Below, piece by piece: positions 41,516 through 50,624 of a stretch of 64,000 nt of DNA. A program made the translations under genes and the position numbers. The stretch spans positions 744,001-808,000 of the forward strand of contig NZ_JACHBQ010000001.1 of NCBI RefSeq assembly GCF_014200405.1, written 5' to 3'. This stretch comes from Cryobacterium roopkundense. GTDB lineage: Bacteria > Actinomycetota > Actinomycetes > Actinomycetales > Microbacteriaceae. Numbering within the stretch: the first letter of the stretch is position 1; each line of letters starts with the position of its first letter. The notes below the pieces were generated by a model. The model did not search any database and was not told the DNA's origin. It saw only the letters and a list, made by a program, of their open reading frames with translations.

Positions 41516-42012
41516 ACGCGATGCTCGATTCCTTCGTGGTCGAGAAGCCAGGCCTTGGTGGGAATACCGGCCCCGCCGCTGTACCCCGTGATGCGGCCGT
41601 TCGTGGCGAGCACGCGGTGGCACCCCACGATGATGGGCACCGGGTTCGCACCGACAGCACCGCCGATAGCGCGACCGGAACCGGGCCGGCCAATCGCTGA
41701 GCCGAGGTCACCGTACGAGATAACCTCGCCGAACGCGAGGCCCTCGAGCCCGTGCCAGACGCTCTGCTGAAACTCTGTTCCTGCCCCGAGATGCACGGGA
41801 AGGTCGAAGGACGTGCGCGATCCGGCGAAATACTCGCCGAGCTGCTGTGCGGCCTTCCGCAGCACGGGGGAGGGGTGTTCGGGAGTCTCCTCGAGCGGCA
41901 GGTGGCCGTTGTTCTCGATGGACAGGGACAGGATGCCGGCGGCGTCGGCGGTGATCTCCAACCGGCCGATGGGGCTGGCCAGACGGATCAGCGAGGTTTC
42001 TGAAGTGGTCAT
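41512..42012 (-). CDS. ogt: Methylated-DNA--protein-cysteine methyltransferase
   Basis: 166 residues. It repairs O6-methylguanine by moving the methyl group to its own cysteine. The N-terminal domain is followed by the DNA-binding FQQSVWHGLEGLAFGEVISY and the active site, here VGCHRVLATNGRITGYSGG. The usual sequence is PCHRV; the proline before the reactive cysteine is a glycine here, while Cys, His and Arg are kept. tag follows with a 4-bp overlap. No regulator such as Ada is fused to it. Confidence 0.93.
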   Translation of the reverse strand: MTTSETSLIRLASPIGRLEITADAAGILSLSIENNGHLPLEETPEHPSPVLRKAAQQLGEYFAGSRTSFDLPVHLGAGTEFQQSVWHGLEGLAFGEVISYGDLGSAIGRPGSGRAIGGAVGANPVPIIVGCHRVLATNGRITGYSGGAGIPTKAWLLDHEGIEHRV

Positions 42013-42106
42013 ATTCCGACTTTAGCTTCGACTTTCACGGGCCACTGGCGGAATTCGGACATCGGTGCGCTAGCCGCTCGGGTCGGGGCTGTGGAGGAGG
42101 AGAGCC

Positions 42107-43255
42107 TCAGGCGATGGCGTGCGGGAAGGCGGCTGTGCGGCCCTGAAACTCGAGGATGGCCGTGTTCTGGATGACGCCGCCCTGGATCTCGATGGCTCGA
42201 CGCACGGTCTCGTTGCCGGCCCAGGTATCCGCGCCACCGAGCACGTCCTCGAGGTACGGCAGGAGTGCCTCGCTGATCACCCAGCTGGCTGAGTTCCACA
42301 GGTACGACGGGCTGTGGTCCACGGCGTAGTACGTCACGTTGTCTCCCACGATGAATGTCGGGTTCGTGAACGTGGTCGGCCTGGCCCAGCTGAAGCCCAT
42401 GCCCTCGTCGCAGGACACGTCGACGATGAGCGACCCGGACCTGAGGTGGGACACGTCGGCCTCGTCGAGATAGGTGAGCGGCGCATTCGGGTCCTGCAGC
42501 ACGCAGTTGACGATCACGTCGCGCTCGGCGAGGAACGGGGCGAGGGGCATCGCGCCGGAGTCGGTCAGCACCGAACTTCGACCCGGGTTCGCGGCGTCGT
42601 GTTCGATCCGAGCGATTTGCACGATGTGCGCGGAGTGGATGGGGGAGCTAACCGCCGCCACGTCGCGGTTGGTCAGCACGCTCACGTCGTGCACGCCCTG
42701 GGCGTTGAGCGCAGTGACGGCGCCACGCGCCGTCGCGCCGAAGCCGATCACCACGGCGCTGAGCCGACGGCCGTAGTCGCCGGTCACGCCCATGAGCGAG
42801 AAGGAGTGCAGAATCGAGGAGTAGCCGGCGAGTTCGTTGTTCTGGTGGAACACGTGCAGGTCGTAGTCGCCGGAAGCGGTCCAGTGATTCATCGCCTCGA
42901 ACGCGATGAGCGTGAGCTTCTTGTTGATCGCGACCTGCGTGAGTGCCGGGTCCTGCACGCAGTGCGGCCAGCCCCACAAGACCTGGCCGTCGCGAAGCTG
43001 CTGCACATCGGCGAGCAGCGGCTTGGCGAGCAGAATCACGTCGCACTCGGCGATGAGCTCGTCGCGCGTGCGCAGCCCGCCAATGAGCGTGGCGAGGCGC
43101 TCGTCGCTCACGCCGAACGGCTCGCCGTAGCCGTGTTCGAGGAAGATGCCGGACCGGGCCTCCGCAGAGATTCGGTCCAAATGCAGCGGATGTATCGGCA
43201 ACCGACGTTCGTTCGGCTTGCCCGATCGTGCCATCACACCCAGCGTCAAACGCAT
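42107..43255 (-). CDS. N5-(carboxyethyl)ornithine synthase-like / alanine dehydrogenase family enzyme
   Basis: 382 residues from ATG 43255, which has GAGGAA 6 nt upstream; an ATG at 43276 is less likely. The N-terminal alanine dehydrogenase/transhydrogenase domain (KPNERRLPIHPLHLDRI, FLEHGYGEPFGVSDERLA) is followed by an NAD(P) domain with IGFGATARGAVTAL. Conserved CHCVQ-type substrate residues appear as GWPHCVQD. Relatives include carboxyethylornithine synthase, which joins pyruvate and ornithine reductively, and saccharopine dehydrogenases. The true substrate is not shown. It is divergent from the aldo/keto reductase. Confidence 0.7.
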   Translation of the reverse strand: MRLTLGVMARSGKPNERRLPIHPLHLDRISAEARSGIFLEHGYGEPFGVSDERLATLIGGLRTRDELIAECDVILLAKPLLADVQQLRDGQVLWGWPHCVQDPALTQVAINKKLTLIAFEAMNHWTASGDYDLHVFHQNNELAGYSSILHSFSLMGVTGDYGRRLSAVVIGFGATARGAVTALNAQGVHDVSVLTNRDVAAVSSPIHSAHIVQIARIEHDAANPGRSSVLTDSGAMPLAPFLAERDVIVNCVLQDPNAPLTYLDEADVSHLRSGSLIVDVSCDEGMGFSWARPTTFTNPTFIVGDNVTYYAVDHSPSYLWNSASWVISEALLPYLEDVLGGADTWAGNETVRRAIEIQGGVIQNTAILEFQGRTAAFPHAIA

Positions 43256-43343
43256 CCGCGATTCCTCTTTTCCCATGCCCGGTTGGTACCCATCCTGTCT
43301 AGCACACGGCCAGTGGGGAAATCGCGTTGGGCGGAGTGCCGCT

Positions 43344-43349
43344 TAGTGT
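43344..43349 (+). promoter_or_regulatory. -10 box of aldo/keto reductase gene (leaderless)
   Basis: TAGTGT with 6 nt before ATG 43356; identical in sequence and spacing to the box before the gene at 9284. No convincing -35. Confidence 0.45.
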
Positions 43350-43355
43350 GGTCAC

Positions 43356-44321
43356 ATGGCTCAGATTGAATATCGCAGACTCGGCAACTCAGGACTCACC
43401 GTCTCCACGATCGGACTCGGGTGCAACAACTTTGGGCGTGCGGGCACCGCTACCCAGACTCAGGAAGGCACGAATGCCGTGATCGACGCGGCCATCGGCG
43501 CGGGTGTGACCCTGTTCGACACTGCCGACATCTACGGGGCCGAACGCGGCCAGAGCGAAACCCTGATGGGCCATGCACTTCAGGGCAAGCGCGACCAGAT
43601 CGTGCTGGCGACGAAGTTCGGCATGGACATGGGCGGTGCGAACGGGCCCGACTGGGGCGCGCGTGGATCGCGTCGTTACATCCGGCTGGCCGTCGAGGCG
43701 TCGCTGCGCCGCCTGCAGACGGACTGGATCGACCTGTACCAGCTGCACGTGCCCGATGCCTCGACTCCCATCGAGGAGACCCTCTCGACCCTCGACGACC
43801 TGATCGCAGAGGGAAAGATTCGCTACATCGGACACTCCAATCTGGCCGGCTGGCAGATCGCCGAAGCCGAATTCACCGCGCGGCTGCACGGGCACCCCCG
43901 ATTCATCTCGAGCCAGAACGAGTACAGCCTGCTGGTGCGCGACGCGGAGGACGAGGTTCTGCCGGCCGTGAACGCCTATGGGCTCGGATTCCTGCCGTTC
44001 TTCCCGCTCTACAACGGCCTGTTCACGGGCAAATTCTCCCGGTCGGGCGGCCCGGCGGACAGTCGGATCATGATGATCCGCCCGCACCTGGTCGAGAACG
44101 CTCCCTGGGACACGATCGAGCGCTACCAGGCCTGGTGTGACGAACGAGGCGTCACCATGTTGGCGGCGACCATGGCCTGGCTGCTCGCCCAGCCCAGCCT
44201 CACGAGCGTGATCGCCGGCGCGACCCGGCCCGAACAGATCGAACAGAACGCGACGGCAGCCACGAGCTGGAAGCCTTCGGCCGAGGAAGTCGCCTTTATC
44301 TCGGAACTCTTCGCCGCATAA
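43356..44321 (+). CDS. Aldo/keto reductase
   Basis: 321 residues, TIM barrel of the AKR family. LGNSGLTVSTIGLGCNNFG begins the barrel. The catalytic tetrad is represented by DTADIYG (Asp, Tyr), VLATKFG (Lys) and LYQLHVPD (His). The C-terminal NADPH-binding part includes TSVIAGATRPEQIEQN. The closest pattern is the YajO/Tas-like group that reduces small aldehydes. It is transcribed alone and lies just upstream of the TetR promoter. Confidence 0.92.
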   Translation: MAQIEYRRLGNSGLTVSTIGLGCNNFGRAGTATQTQEGTNAVIDAAIGAGVTLFDTADIYGAERGQSETLMGHALQGKRDQIVLATKFGMDMGGANGPDWGARGSRRYIRLAVEASLRRLQTDWIDLYQLHVPDASTPIEETLSTLDDLIAEGKIRYIGHSNLAGWQIAEAEFTARLHGHPRFISSQNEYSLLVRDAEDEVLPAVNAYGLGFLPFFPLYNGLFTGKFSRSGGPADSRIMMIRPHLVENAPWDTIERYQAWCDERGVTMLAATMAWLLAQPSLTSVIAGATRPEQIEQNATAATSWKPSAEEVAFISELFAA

Positions 44322-44349
44322 TTCCCGGCTCGGGGCACTGCGTACACCC

Positions 44350-44378
44350 TTGTGAGTGAGCGCTCACTCAGTTAGAGT
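44350..44378 (+). promoter_or_regulatory. tetR promoter with embedded operator (leaderless)
   Basis: TTGTGA (44350-44355), 17-bp spacer, TAGAGT (44373-44378), then 6 nt and the GTG of tetR. A perfect 18-bp palindrome, TGAGTGAGCGCTCACTCA at 44353-44370, fills the spacer and overlaps the -35. This is the layout of a TetR-type repressor blocking its own promoter and that of the exporter genes behind it. Confidence 0.8.
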
Positions 44379-44384
44379 TCTCGA

Positions 44385-44996
44385 GTGATCGAGAAATCCC
44401 TGCGCGCCCCGGCTCTGTCTGTCGAAGACCGCCAGTCCATGCTGATCGACGCCGTGACGCCGTTGCTGGCCGAACACGGCCAGTCCGTGACGACGCGCCA
44501 AATCGCCGAGTGCGCGGGGGTGGCCGAGGGCACCATCTTTCGCGCCTTCGGCAGCAAGGACGAACTCATCCAGGCTGCCGTCGACCGGCAGCTGGACCCT
44601 GAACCGTTTCGCGTCAAACTGCGGGCCATCGACGCCTCCCAGTCGCTCGAGGTGAAGGTGCGCGCCATTGTCGTGCTCATGCGCGAGCGGTTCACGACTG
44701 TCTTCACGTTGATGACGGCACTTGGCCGCATGGGAGCGCCCCATCGCCACGACCCGCGCCATGATTTCACCGAGATTCTTGGTCAGGCACTCGCACCCGA
44801 CTTCGAGCGGCTGAACTTCGGTCCCGAGCGGGCCGCCCAGATCATACGCATGGTCGCGCTCGCGGCATCCGTTCCCCAGATCCGGGTCGGAGCCGAATTC
44901 GATGCCGACGAGCTGACCACGCTGCTGCTCTACGGATTGATCGGCGTCGCGACCGACACCTCGGCATCACCCGTTCACAGCTCCGTCAGCGCCTAG
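44385..44996 (+). CDS. TetR family repressor of an ABC exporter operon
   Basis: 203 residues from GTG 44385. The N-terminal TetR helix-turn-helix is TTRQIAECAGVAEGTIFRAFGSKDELIQAAV; the remaining helices form the ligand domain, which is not conserved enough to name a ligand. The exporter genes begin 8 bp after its stop, so it is the first gene of the operon it is likely to control. The 18-bp palindrome in its promoter is the probable operator. Confidence 0.9.
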   Translation: MIEKSLRAPALSVEDRQSMLIDAVTPLLAEHGQSVTTRQIAECAGVAEGTIFRAFGSKDELIQAAVDRQLDPEPFRVKLRAIDASQSLEVKVRAIVVLMRERFTTVFTLMTALGRMGAPHRHDPRHDFTEILGQALAPDFERLNFGPERAAQIIRMVALAASVPQIRVGAEFDADELTTLLLYGLIGVATDTSASPVHSSVSA

Positions 44997-45004
44997 AAGG
45001 CCAC

Positions 45005-46738
45005 ATGTTGTGGAAATTGCTCATGCGGTACCTGCGACCCTACGGCCGGTTGCTGCTCTTGGTCGTCCTGTTCCAGTTGGCGCAGTCGATCGCGTCGTTG
45101 TTCTTGCCCACCCTGAACGCCGACATCATCGACGAAGGAGTCGCGACCGGCGACACCGCGTACATACTCCGGGTGGGAGGCCTCATGCTGCTGATAACGT
45201 TCGCGCAGATCCTCTGCGCCATAGCGGCGGTCTACGTCGGGGCCAAGGTCGCCATGAAGGTGGGCCGCGACCTGCGCGGTGCCGTGTTCACGCGCGTCGG
45301 CGAATTCTCCGAGCAGGAGGTGACGCACTTCGGAGCGCCGTCGCTGATCACGCGCTCCACGAACGATGTGCAGCAGGTGCAGATGCTGGTGCTCACGACG
45401 TGCACGATGCTCGTCTCCGCGCCGATCCTGTGCATCGGCGGCGTGATCATGGCCATCCGTCAGGACGTGCAGCTGTCCTGGCTCATCGCCGTGAGCGTGC
45501 CGATTCTGCTTGTGGCAGTCGGCCTCATCATCATGCGCATGATTCCACTGTTTCGCAAAATGCAGACCCGCATCGATACCGTCAACCGTGTGCTGCGGGA
45601 ACAGCTCACCGGCATTCGCGTGGTTCGCGCATTCGTGCGAGAAGACGTCGAGACCGAACGATTCGGCGTCGCAAACCAAGAGGTGACGGATGTCGCGCTG
45701 AGCTCCGGACGACTGATGGCGCTCATGTTCCCGATCGTGATGCTCGTGCTGAACGTGTCGAGTGTTGCCGTGATCTGGTTCGGTTCCTTCCGCATCCAGG
45801 ACGGTTCGATGCAGGTCGGTACCCTGATCGCGTTCCTGAGCTATCTCATGCAGATTCTGATGGCCGTCATGATGGCCACGTTCATGGCGATCATGATTCC
45901 GCGTGCCGCCGTATCGGGGGACCGCATCAGTGAAGTTCTCGACAGGCATTCGAGCGTCGTGCCGCCGGTCAACCCGGTGAACGAGACGACGGGACGCGGT
46001 GAGATCGAGTTGCTCGATGTGAGCTTCGCCTACCCCGGCGCCGAACAGCCCGTGCTCAGCAACGTGAGTTTCATTGCCCGTGCCGGGCAAACCACTGCCA
46101 TCATCGGCAGCACGGGTTCCGGCAAGACTACCCTGGTTAACCTGTTGCCGCGCCTCTTCGACGTGACGAGCGGCTCGGTTCTCGTGGACGGGATTAACGT
46201 GCGTGACCTGAACCCCGACCTGCTGTGGGGCAATGTCGGCCTCGTGCCGCAGAAGCCGTACCTGTTTTCGGGAACCGTGCGCAGCAATCTGCTTTACGGC
46301 AAACCGGATGCGAGCGAGGCGGAACTGTGGCAGTCGCTGACGACAGCTCAGGCCGCCGGCTTCGTGCGCGACATGGACGGCGGGCTCGACGCGCCCATTT
46401 CGCAGGGCGGCACCAACGTGTCAGGTGGCCAGCGGCAGCGCCTCGCCATCGCCCGCGCGCTCGTCCGACGTCCTCAGCTCTACATCTTCGACGATTCCTT
46501 CTCCGCCCTCGACTTGGCAACGGATGCCCGCCTGCGCGCGGCCCTCACACAGAACGTCGCCGGAGCAACCATGATCTTCGTTGCCCAACGCGTGTCGAGC
46601 ATCATCGAAGCCGACCAGATCCTCGTGCTCGAGGGCGGACGCATCGTGGGCAGGGGAACGCATTCCGAACTGCTCGACACCAATGCGACCTATCAGGAAA
46701 TCGTCGCGTCCCAGTTGACTGCGGAGGAAGCAACATGA
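45005..46738 (+). CDS. ABC exporter half-transporter, degenerate Walker B subunit
   Basis: 577 residues: six-helix exporter membrane domain (1-320) and one ATPase domain. Walker A is GSTGSGKTT (Lys374), the signature VSGGQRQRLAIARAL is canonical, and Walker B reads LYIFDDSFSALD with Asp496-Asp497, so the catalytic glutamate is replaced by aspartate. This is the hallmark of one partner in heterodimeric exporters such as LmrCD, BmrCD and TM287/288. The next gene overlaps its stop and encodes the other half. Probable role: drug or lipid export. Confidence 0.93.
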   Translation: MLWKLLMRYLRPYGRLLLLVVLFQLAQSIASLFLPTLNADIIDEGVATGDTAYILRVGGLMLLITFAQILCAIAAVYVGAKVAMKVGRDLRGAVFTRVGEFSEQEVTHFGAPSLITRSTNDVQQVQMLVLTTCTMLVSAPILCIGGVIMAIRQDVQLSWLIAVSVPILLVAVGLIIMRMIPLFRKMQTRIDTVNRVLREQLTGIRVVRAFVREDVETERFGVANQEVTDVALSSGRLMALMFPIVMLVLNVSSVAVIWFGSFRIQDGSMQVGTLIAFLSYLMQILMAVMMATFMAIMIPRAAVSGDRISEVLDRHSSVVPPVNPVNETTGRGEIELLDVSFAYPGAEQPVLSNVSFIARAGQTTAIIGSTGSGKTTLVNLLPRLFDVTSGSVLVDGINVRDLNPDLLWGNVGLVPQKPYLFSGTVRSNLLYGKPDASEAELWQSLTTAQAAGFVRDMDGGLDAPISQGGTNVSGGQRQRLAIARALVRRPQLYIFDDSFSALDLATDARLRAALTQNVAGATMIFVAQRVSSIIEADQILVLEGGRIVGRGTHSELLDTNATYQEIVASQLTAEEAT

Positions 46739-48699
46739 GCGACTCGAGCACGAAAGACACTCCGCCGCCTCGTCCCCCACGCGGGCACGGCCCCTTCGGG
46801 GGCATGAACCTGCCCGCCGAAAAGTCACAGAATTTCACCGCATCAGGCAAACGACTGCTCGGCAAGCTGCGCCCAGAGCGGCTCTGGCTCGGCCTCGTTT
46901 TCGTGCTCGCGATCATCAGCGTGACGTTCGCCGTTCTCGGGCCGCGGCTGCTCGGCGAAGGAACCAACCTCATCTTCTCCGGCGTGGTGTCAAAGTCGTT
47001 GCCCGCTGGGGAGACCCAGGCGCAGGTGACAGACCAACTGCGGGCTGCTGGAAACTCCAGCCAGGCCAACATGCTCAGCGGAATGACGCTGACCCCCGGG
47101 CTCGGGATCGACTTCGCGATGCTGTCGACGGTGCTGTTCTGGGCGCTGGCGCTCTACGTGCTGTCGTCCGTTTTCAGTTGGCTGCAGGCGTTCGTGCTCA
47201 ACGGAATCGTGCAGCGCACGATCTACCGCCTGCGCGAAGAGATCGAAGCGAAGATCAACCGCCTGCCGCTGAACTACTTTGACTCGAGGCAGCGCGGCGA
47301 CCTGTTGAGCCGTGTGACGAATGACGTGGACAACATCTCGCAGAGCCTGCAGCAGACCCTCAGCCAGGCGGTGACCAGCCTGCTGACCGTTGTGGGTGTC
47401 ATCGTGATGATGGTGCTGCTGTCGCCGCTGCTCGCGCTCATCGCCCTCGTCACCGTGCCTCTGACTCTGGTGATCACGATGGTCATCGCCAAACGCTCGC
47501 AGAAGCTGTTTGTGGCGCAGTGGAAGCACACCGGAGAACTCAACGGCCACATCGAAGAAACCTTCACGGGACACGCTCTGGTCAAGGTGTTCGGTCGTCA
47601 GCGAGAGGTCGAGCAGCGCTTCGCCTCCAAAAACGACGAGCTTTACAGCGCGAGCTTCGGTGCACAATTCATCACCGGCCTGATTATGCCGGCGATGACG
47701 TTTATCGGCAATCTCGTGTACGTGGCGATTGCGGTTGTCGGCGGTCTGCAGGTGGCGTCTGGTGCCATGCAGCTCGGCGATGTGCAGGCGTTCATCCAAT
47801 ACTCCCGGCAGTTCACGCAGCCCCTCGCTCAACTGGGCTCGATGGCGAATCTGCTGCAGTCCGGTGTCGCGTCGGCCGAGCGGGTGTTCGAACTGCTCGA
47901 TGCCGATGAGCAAAGCGCCGACCCGGAACCGGCGGAGTCACCGTCCGAGGTTCAGGGTCGCCTCATCTTCGAAAACGTGTCGTTCAGCTATACCGAAGAC
48001 AACCCGCTCATCCAGGACCTCAGCCTCGTGGCGGAACCCGGCCAGACCGTGGCGATCGTGGGCCCGACGGGTGCCGGCAAGACCACACTTGTGAACCTGA
48101 TGATGCGCTTCTACGAGATCGATTCGGGGCGCATCCTGCTCGATGGCATCGACGTGGCTCGGATGACCAGGGATGATCTGCGTGGCCGGATGGGTATGGT
48201 GCTTCAGGACACCTGGCTGTTCGGCGGTACGATCCGGGAGAACATCGCCTATGGCCGTCCGGGCGCCACGGAAGAGGAGATCCTCGCTGCCGCCACGGCT
48301 ACGTATGTCGACCGGTTCGTGCACAGCCTGCCCGACGGCTACGACACCGTGCTCGCTGACGACGGCAGCAATGTCAGCGCCGGCGAGATGCAGTTGCTCA
48401 CGATCGCACGGGCGTTCCTCGCCAGGCCGAGCGTGCTCATCCTCGACGAGGCGACCAGCTCCGTCGACACGCGCACAGAAGTGCTCGTACAACAGGCGAT
48501 GAGCGCGCTGCGCGCCGAGCGCACGAGCTTTGTGATCGCGCATCGGCTCTCGACGATTCGCGACGCCGACCTGATCCTTGTGATGGACTCCGGCCGCATC
48601 GTCGAACAGGGAACCCACGCGGCGCTGCTCGCTGCGGGCGGGGCGTACCACGCCCTGTACGCTGCGCAGTTTGCTGCTCCGGTCTCGGACGAGGTCTAA
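46735..48699 (+). CDS. ABC exporter half-transporter, catalytic subunit with degenerate signature
   Basis: 654 residues from ATG 46735 (ATGA overlap); a much longer upstream frame is rejected. A Pro-rich cytosolic N-terminus (about 45 residues) precedes the six-helix domain, with an extra 35-residue outside loop after the first helix (KSLPAGETQAQVTDQLRAAG). The ATPase domain has Walker A GPTGAGKTT (Lys449) and a full Walker B LILDEATSSVD (Glu572), but its signature is VSAGEMQLL instead of LSGGQ. With the first subunit this forms one working and one degenerate ATP site. Confidence 0.93.
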   Translation: MSDSSTKDTPPPRPPRGHGPFGGMNLPAEKSQNFTASGKRLLGKLRPERLWLGLVFVLAIISVTFAVLGPRLLGEGTNLIFSGVVSKSLPAGETQAQVTDQLRAAGNSSQANMLSGMTLTPGLGIDFAMLSTVLFWALALYVLSSVFSWLQAFVLNGIVQRTIYRLREEIEAKINRLPLNYFDSRQRGDLLSRVTNDVDNISQSLQQTLSQAVTSLLTVVGVIVMMVLLSPLLALIALVTVPLTLVITMVIAKRSQKLFVAQWKHTGELNGHIEETFTGHALVKVFGRQREVEQRFASKNDELYSASFGAQFITGLIMPAMTFIGNLVYVAIAVVGGLQVASGAMQLGDVQAFIQYSRQFTQPLAQLGSMANLLQSGVASAERVFELLDADEQSADPEPAESPSEVQGRLIFENVSFSYTEDNPLIQDLSLVAEPGQTVAIVGPTGAGKTTLVNLMMRFYEIDSGRILLDGIDVARMTRDDLRGRMGMVLQDTWLFGGTIRENIAYGRPGATEEEILAAATATYVDRFVHSLPDGYDTVLADDGSNVSAGEMQLLTIARAFLARPSVLILDEATSSVDTRTEVLVQQAMSALRAERTSFVIAHRLSTIRDADLILVMDSGRIVEQGTHAALLAAGGAYHALYAAQFAAPVSDEV

Positions 48700-48809
48700 G
48701 GCTCTCCGGCTCGGTCGGCTCGTTGTCCACAGGCCGCCCTCCGGCTGAGTTCTGCACAGATTGGCCGTCAGGCACCCACAGACCGGGGCAGGGCGGCCAC
48801 AGTGTTCGC

Positions 48810-50045
48810 ATGCAGCCGACAATCGTCAAGACCAGGAAAGCCCATGACTTCCTGGCACTCGTTCCCCAGCTCGTCGGGTTTCGTCCCGAACGGAGCATGG
48901 TTCTCGTTGCCTTCCGGGGCAATCGCACCTGTGGTGCGCTCCGATTCAACCTTCCAGACCCCGACGCGCCCACACAGGTGTACAAGCGCATTGCCACCAC
49001 GTTGGTGGGTGTTCTCTGCAAGATCCCGGGCGTAGACGCTGTGGTTCCGGTCGCCTATACTGACGAGTCGTTCTCGGCCGTCAGGGGACTACCCCACGAG
49101 AATTTCGTGGACTGTCTCGTGAAGCGTGCTGAGATGAGCGGTTTTCTCGTTCGCGACGCCCTCTGCGTTGCCGCGGATGCCTGGGGCTCCTACCTCGACC
49201 CGAACTGCCCCGCACGTGGGCGCACGCTGGACGAGATCACATCGTCCCCGGTGTGTGAGGAGATTCCCGCCGCGCATCGGCTCGGGCTGGCCACCGTGCA
49301 GAGCGGAGCCGAACTCCCGCGCGTCGCGCCGGTCGTGCGAAACCACGTGCTGCAGGCCTATCGGCGGTACCAGCGATTGGATCTTAGGGATGCTCGGCAG
49401 GAGGCGCTCGTTCAGGCGGTGGGCGAGGTTCTCGACCCCGTCGACATCGCCGAGGAGGCGCTCACGTGGAGCGCGACTGAGCCGGACCCAGCGGACGTGG
49501 CCCGCTTGCTGTTCGTCGTGCAGAGCCCGGCGTACCGCGACCAGGTGATGGTGCAATTCGCGTTCGGTCGGGAAGTCGGGCGTCAGGCCTATCAGGTGAA
49601 TCAGGCGTACCTTCACCGTCGGCGGTCGACAGGCCGGAGCCTCGATGACCTCGTTGCGGAGGAATTCGAGTCCGGGGAGAATCCCGAGGCGTGGCGGATC
49701 AGCGACCTGTTGCTCGGGCAAAACGAGGACCGGCCGGATCCGCTCCGCATCGAACGGGCCATTTCTCTTCTCAAGTATGTCGCCGCGAGCGCACCGCGTC
49801 GGAACCGACCAGCCCCGCTCTGCATGCTGTCGTGGCTGTCGTGGACGCTCGGTCGTGGCTCGGTGGCGGGCCTCCTCGTGGAACAGGCCCTGGCGATTGA
49901 TTCGACCTACCCAATGGCCACCCTGCTCAATACCCTCCTGGGCACAGGCACGTTGCCGGACTGGGCATTCTCGGTGCCGACTGACGATGTGCAGCATGAG
50001 GTCGTGCAGTCGGACGAGCACCCGCCCGGGGTGCCGGAGAAGTGA
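48810..50045 (+). CDS. DUF4192 domain protein
   Basis: 411 residues from ATG 48810; the upstream frame is unsupported. The family DUF4192 is common in actinobacteria and has no known function. The N-terminal block DFLALVPQLVGFRPERSMVLVAF is its signature, with VPVAYTDE and LCVAADAWGSYLDP later, and RPAPLCMLSWLSWTLGRGSVAGLLVEQAL near the C-terminus. It has no signal or membrane helix, so it is cytosolic. It is transcribed towards the Lrp gene; the stop codons are adjacent. Confidence 0.8.
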   Translation: MQPTIVKTRKAHDFLALVPQLVGFRPERSMVLVAFRGNRTCGALRFNLPDPDAPTQVYKRIATTLVGVLCKIPGVDAVVPVAYTDESFSAVRGLPHENFVDCLVKRAEMSGFLVRDALCVAADAWGSYLDPNCPARGRTLDEITSSPVCEEIPAAHRLGLATVQSGAELPRVAPVVRNHVLQAYRRYQRLDLRDARQEALVQAVGEVLDPVDIAEEALTWSATEPDPADVARLLFVVQSPAYRDQVMVQFAFGREVGRQAYQVNQAYLHRRRSTGRSLDDLVAEEFESGENPEAWRISDLLLGQNEDRPDPLRIERAISLLKYVAASAPRRNRPAPLCMLSWLSWTLGRGSVAGLLVEQALAIDSTYPMATLLNTLLGTGTLPDWAFSVPTDDVQHEVVQSDEHPPGVPEK

Positions 50046-50534
50046 TCACTGCTCGCCGAGGGCCCAAGCATGGAACTGCGAACGCATCTTGAGGTACACG
50101 AACGTCTCGGTAGACACGACTCCGGTCAGGGTGCGTATCTGCGAGTTGAGCACCTCCAGCAGTGCTTCGTCGTCCTCGCAGATCACCTCGGCGAGAATAT
50201 CGAACGAGCCCGCTGTGAGCACGACGGCGCCGACCGCTGACAGGTGGGCCAGTTGATCGGCGATCACTCGAGTGTCACCGCTCGCCGTGATGCCGATCAT
50301 GGCCCGCCGGTCAAAGCCCAGTTGGTCGGGATTGATCACGGCCACGACCTGCACGACCCCTGCCTCGGTGAGTTTCTGCACGCGCTGCCGAACGGCGGCC
50401 TCACTCAGGCCGACGGCCTTGCCGATCTCGGCGTAGGAGCGGCGTCCGTCGATCTGTAACTGCTCGATGATACGTCGCGATAGTCCGTCGAGCTGCGTGG
50501 GTTGGTCAGAGTGCGCGCTCGCGGCAGATGTCAT
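50046..50534 (-). CDS. Lrp/AsnC family transcriptional regulator
   Basis: 162 residues from ATG 50534; a longer frame to 51353 overlaps the FHA gene and is rejected. The AsnC helix-turn-helix reads IIEQLQIDGRRSYAEIGKAVGLSEAAVRQRVQKLTEAGVVQ, and the RAM ligand domain begins at VVAVINPDQLGFDRRAMIGI. Members sense amino acids or related metabolites as octamers. It is divergent from the FHA gene with about 90 bp between, so it may influence that promoter; its target is unknown. Confidence 0.9.
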   Translation of the reverse strand: MTSAASAHSDQPTQLDGLSRRIIEQLQIDGRRSYAEIGKAVGLSEAAVRQRVQKLTEAGVVQVVAVINPDQLGFDRRAMIGITASGDTRVIADQLAHLSAVGAVVLTAGSFDILAEVICEDDEALLEVLNSQIRTLTGVVSTETFVYLKMRSQFHAWALGEQ

Positions 50535-50624
50535 GGTCCGAGTCTGGCAAGGTAGTCGCCGGGCGACAAGGGGCGGGCGGCACGGTGCTGGTAAATCTCG
50601 CCGAGGAGAGCACATACTGGAAGG

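Noticed and set aside
46225..46734. Long upstream extension of the second ABC subunit
   Set aside because: It lies wholly inside the first ABC gene; the ATGA overlap at 46735 is the standard coupled start.
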